DNA from: Scenedesmus sp. ARA3
Lineage: Eukaryota; Chlorophyta; Chlorophyceae; Sphaeropleales; Scenedesmaceae
Length of the DNA: 14,500 bases
Reading direction: 5' to 3'
Assembly (NCBI GenBank): GCA_004335835.1
Contig: RWJK01000257.1
Span: forward strand, 11,044-25,543
Position 1 is the first letter of the stretch; every line of letters starts with the position of its first letter. Shown in pieces: positions 12,672-14,500 of this stretch. The position numbers and the translations under genes are program-made. A model generated the notes under the pieces. That model ran no database searches. It was not told the DNA's origin and saw only the letters and a list, made by a program, of their open reading frames with translations.

Positions 12672-14440
12672 GCCTGCAGGCCTGGTGAAGGAGATCCTGC
12701 CGAACACACGTCTAGTGGCCTTACTGCGTGAGCCAGCCACGCGGGCACTCAGCAGCATCAACATGGTCATCCAGCGGGGCGACTTTCCAGAGCTCAAAAC
12801 CTTAAATCGCAGCAGCCCTGAGTACTCAGAAGTGTGGCAGCGGGTGGTGGTGCGGGAGCTGCGGCAGGAGATGGCTACGGTCAACGCGTGCTTGGCGAGG
12901 GTTGACTCAGCGGCGCCAGTGCGGTGGCAGGTGCGTTGTGCACTGTTTTGAGCAGCAGAGTGTGGTTCGGTGCATTTTGAGCAGTATCATGCTGGTTGTT
13001 GCGTGCAAATAACATTGCAGAGCACCGTTTGTTTTGTTATCGTTGTTTGGTGGCAATGTGCTGGGGTAGTGCGTGGTGGTGTGAGAGCTGCGGCAGGAGA
13101 TGGCTGCGGTCAACGCTTGCTTGGCCAGGGTTGACTCAGCCGCACCAGTGCGGCGGCAGGTGAGTTGTGCGCTTTTGCGAGCAGCATGATGTGTGTTGAT
13201 GTGTAGTTAGCAATATGATGATACGGCATTCCAGCGGCATTGCAGAGCACCGTTGTTTTGACTGTTCGCTTGGTGGTAGCGCGTGTTGGTGCGGCAGCTG
13301 CAGCAGGAGATGGCTGCAGTCAACGCTTGCCTGGCGAGGGTTGACTCTGCCGCGCCAGTGCGGCAGCAGGTGCGTTGTGCGCTGTTTTGAGCAGCATGAT
13401 GTCGGCTGTTTGTGTTTGGACAGTATCATGCTAGTAATCTGTGTGCAGTAGCATTGCAGGGCACACTTTCTATTCAATATTTTGTGGGGTGGCAAGGTGC
13501 TGCGGCACCGGGTGTTGATGCGGCAGGAGATGGCTGCGGTCAACGCCTGCCTGGCGAGGGTGCCGCGCCTGTGCGGCGGCAGGTGACAACAAGTCACATG
13601 TTTTTATCTCTCCTTTGAATAGAATGTTATTCTATTCGGATGGACGTACGACACTGGAGGCGAGCTGTGCGCAGTTACGCCCATCACAGCTGTCAGGCTG
13701 CAGTTGCCCAGTGTCTTGTGCGTTGCCTGCACGGGACAATATCAAGAGCTGCAGCGATGCCAGCCATAAGCAGTCCCACCCATGACACACGGTTTGCTTG
13801 CTGCATGTGTCATGCTTACTGGCACAAATCAAGTGCTCATGGAACTTTTTGTGTTTGCAGGTTGACCAGATGGACGAGTGCATGCTTGCTGGCCAACCCA
13901 AGCTGTCTGAGCGAGTGCTGGACATCCACCTAGGGCTCTACGCGCTGCACTCACATTGTCCATCACACTGACAATCCTGCATGCTGTTATGTTTTATGTT
14001 GATTGATCCTCTGCAGGTCGACCAGATGGATGAGTGCATGCTGGCTGGACAGCCCAAGCTGTCAGAGCGCGTGTTGGACATCCACCTCGGCCTCTATGCG
14101 CTGCACCTGGAGCGCTGGCTGTCCTACTTTGCACCCGAGCAGCTCCTCATATGGTCCACAAAAGCATTCAAAGAAGCCCCCTGGCACCACATGCAGCAGC
14201 TAGCAGAGTGGCTGGGGCTAGATCCTAGCAAGTCAAAGCAGCGGGGTGATTTCCTGAAGATGCACAAGCGCAGCTACCCGGATGCGTCATTGCCGCAGGG
14301 CTTTGTGCAGGAGCTTGCGGAGTTTTATGCGCCGCATAATGAGCGGCTGTTTGGGTTGTTAGAGCAGCGGGGGTATGCTGCAGTGGCGGCGCAGCTGCGG
14401 GCAGCGTGGCCACAGGAGCTGGCGGCGACAATAGAGAAGC

Positions 14441-14500
<60 letters not shown>
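11188..14500 (+). CDS. Type II membrane sulfotransferase, 3' partial
   Basis: Join 11188-12067, 12680-12930, 14017 to beyond 14500, GT-AG with matching phases. The ATG at 11188 is directly preceded by in-frame TAG. A basic N-terminus and a hydrophobic segment at about 46-66 suggest a Golgi signal anchor with a Ser/Ala-rich stem. The catalytic domain carries the 5'-phosphosulfate loop LLVIGGMKCGTSALFHYL (142-159, K149), KEVHFFD (223-229), EATVMYM (281-287), and the 3'-phosphate motif LPNTRLVALLREPATRALSS with R310 and S318. GLYALHLERWLSYFAPEQLL (from 402) and FYAPHNERLFGLLEQRGY (from 480) match the C-terminal part of carbohydrate sulfotransferases of the heparan-sulfate type. Such enzymes transfer sulfate from PAPS to a glycan in the Golgi lumen. 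Sequons lie at N160, N190 and N250. At least 18 CAG codons begin at 14446, and no stop is reached in the window. The exact acceptor glycan cannot be told. Confidence 0.88.
11998..12187 (+). repeat. Duplicated sulfotransferase exon 1 3' edge and donor
   Basis: The exon end ATGGAGGCTACCGTGATGTA with its GTGAGA donor (12068) recurs about 113 bp downstream as ATGGAGGCTACCGTGTTGTA with a GTGAGA donor at 12181. The second copy reads MEATVLYMPSRTAA in the matching frame, but a one-base loss just before it breaks continuity with exon 1. Confidence 0.85.
12496..12668 (+). pseudogene. Dead copy of exon 2 5' edge between two CTG tracts
   Basis: From 12545 the sequence encodes GLVKDILPNTCLVALLREP then ATQATSSINI, matching the exon 2 start. 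It is preceded by pure CTG repeats with no CAG acceptor and followed by another CTG tract (12636-12668) leading into the real acceptor. The AG is missing, so it should not be spliced in. Confidence 0.85.
12680..12930 (+). CDS. Sulfotransferase exon 2: 3'-phosphate-binding region
   Basis: The acceptor TTGCCTGCAG ends at 12679 after a CTG tract; the donor GTGCGT begins at 12931, phase 0. Encodes GLVKEILPNTRLVALLREP, ATRALSSINMVIQRGDFPE and a helical segment ending RVDSAAPVRWQ. R310 and S318 are the expected PAPS 3'-phosphate contacts. Confidence 0.9.
13084..13159 (+). pseudogene. Second copy of exon 2 3' edge, stopped
   Basis: ELRQEMAAVNACLARVDSAA then PVRRQ, followed by a GTGAGT donor at 13160. 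Just upstream the matching frame reads VVV then TGA, so it cannot extend the exon 2 frame. Confidence 0.8.
13280..13369 (+). other. Third copy of exon 2 3' edge: candidate cassette exon
   Basis: RVLVRQLQQEMAAVNACLAR then VDSAAPVRQQ: 90 nt, open, between TTGGTGGTAG (ends 13279) and a GTGCGT donor at 13370, phase 0 at both ends. Inclusion would insert 30 codons before VDQMDE without a frameshift. The pyrimidine content ahead of the acceptor is modest. Confidence 0.5.
13511..13582 (+). pseudogene. Fourth copy of exon 2 3' edge, deleted
   Basis: VLMRQEMAAVNACLARV, then a deletion of about 7 bp relative to the other copies puts the remainder out of frame before a GTGACA donor at 13583. Confidence 0.75.
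13846..13971 (+). pseudogene. Poison-type copy of exon 3 5' edge
   Basis: The strong acceptor TTTTTGTGTTTGCAG ends at 13860. The exon-like part reads VDQMDECMLAGQPKLSERV then LDIHLGLYALHSHCPSH and stops at TGA (13969-13971). The real exon continues LYALHLERWLSYF. Its pyrimidine tract looks better than that of the real acceptor, so mis-splicing to a truncated enzyme is possible. Confidence 0.8.
14017..14500 (+). CDS. Sulfotransferase exon 3, incomplete
   Basis: The acceptor CCTCTGCAG ends at 14016, phase 0. Encodes VDQMDECMLAGQPKLSERV, then LYALHLERWLSYFAPEQLL, AEWLGLDPSK, FYAPHNERLFGLLEQRGY, and an acidic helix leading into poly-Gln that runs off the window. Confidence 0.88.
14446..14500 (+). 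repeat. CAG tract coding poly-Gln, runs off window
   Basis: Eighteen complete CAG codons in the sulfotransferase frame up to the window edge. Total length unknown. Confidence 0.95.

Larger units (their letters stand above)
12853..13590 (+). repeat. Four-unit tandem array spanning exon 2 end and intron
   Basis: Donors at 12931, 13160, 13370 and 13583 mark units of 229, 210 and 213 bp. Intron parts are copied too: TTTTGAGCAGCA after the donor and CATTGCAG before the next exon piece recur in most units. This is repeated local duplication, not insertion of a foreign element. Confidence 0.8.

Overview
This window looks like nuclear DNA of a green alga, most likely Chlorophyceae (Chlamydomonas/Scenedesmus-like). 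The reasons are moderately GC-rich coding DNA, many short GT-AG introns, heavy CAG/CTG triplet expansion giving poly-Ala and poly-Gln, a (ATTG)n-tailed short repeat, and a membrane kinase and a sulfotransferase of an algal kind. There is no sign of bacterial operons, RNA genes, CRISPR or virus genes. All gene models come from reading frames, splice-site phase and domain motifs by eye; none is backed by transcripts.

Layout, all on the + strand. Positions 1-581 hold no recognisable gene. Positions 582-8613 hold a 14-exon gene for a single-pass receptor-like protein of about 794 residues: a signal peptide split across exons 1 and 2, one fasciclin (FAS1) domain (exons 2-6), a transmembrane helix and a Gln/Ala-rich cytoplasmic linker (exon 6), a protein kinase-like domain (exons 7-13) and an Ala/Pro-rich tail (exon 14). 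Positions 8614-11187 are the 3' flank and intergenic DNA, full of tandem repeats; the first repeats are extra copies of the last exon, each with its own in-frame stop. Positions 11188 to beyond 14500 hold a second gene, a type II membrane PAPS-dependent sulfotransferase with three exons in the window; it runs off the end inside a poly-Gln tract.

The striking feature is not a gene but how the genes are built. By eye, 11 of 15 introns carry at least one extra, usually decayed copy of an adjoining exon edge together with its splice site (14 of 30 exon edges). Copies of 3' exon edges lie downstream and copies of 5' edges lie upstream, as expected of local tandem duplication across exon-intron borders. 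Several copies keep both splice sites and the reading phase, so they could be cassette exons (7509-7604, 8129-8179, 13280-13369, and an in-frame extension 1772-1885). Others would act as poison exons (5707, 6788, 13861). Long CTG tracts sit immediately before five of the acceptors, where a pyrimidine tract is expected, while CAG-strand tracts dominate in exons.

Functionally, the two products fit cell-surface or wall biology: a FAS1 ectodomain that could bind matrix glycans or glycoproteins and signal inward, and a Golgi-type enzyme that could sulfate wall polysaccharides. That link is inferred from neighbourhood only. The kinase has odd features (DLA in place of DFG, no glycine loop) that leave its activity open.
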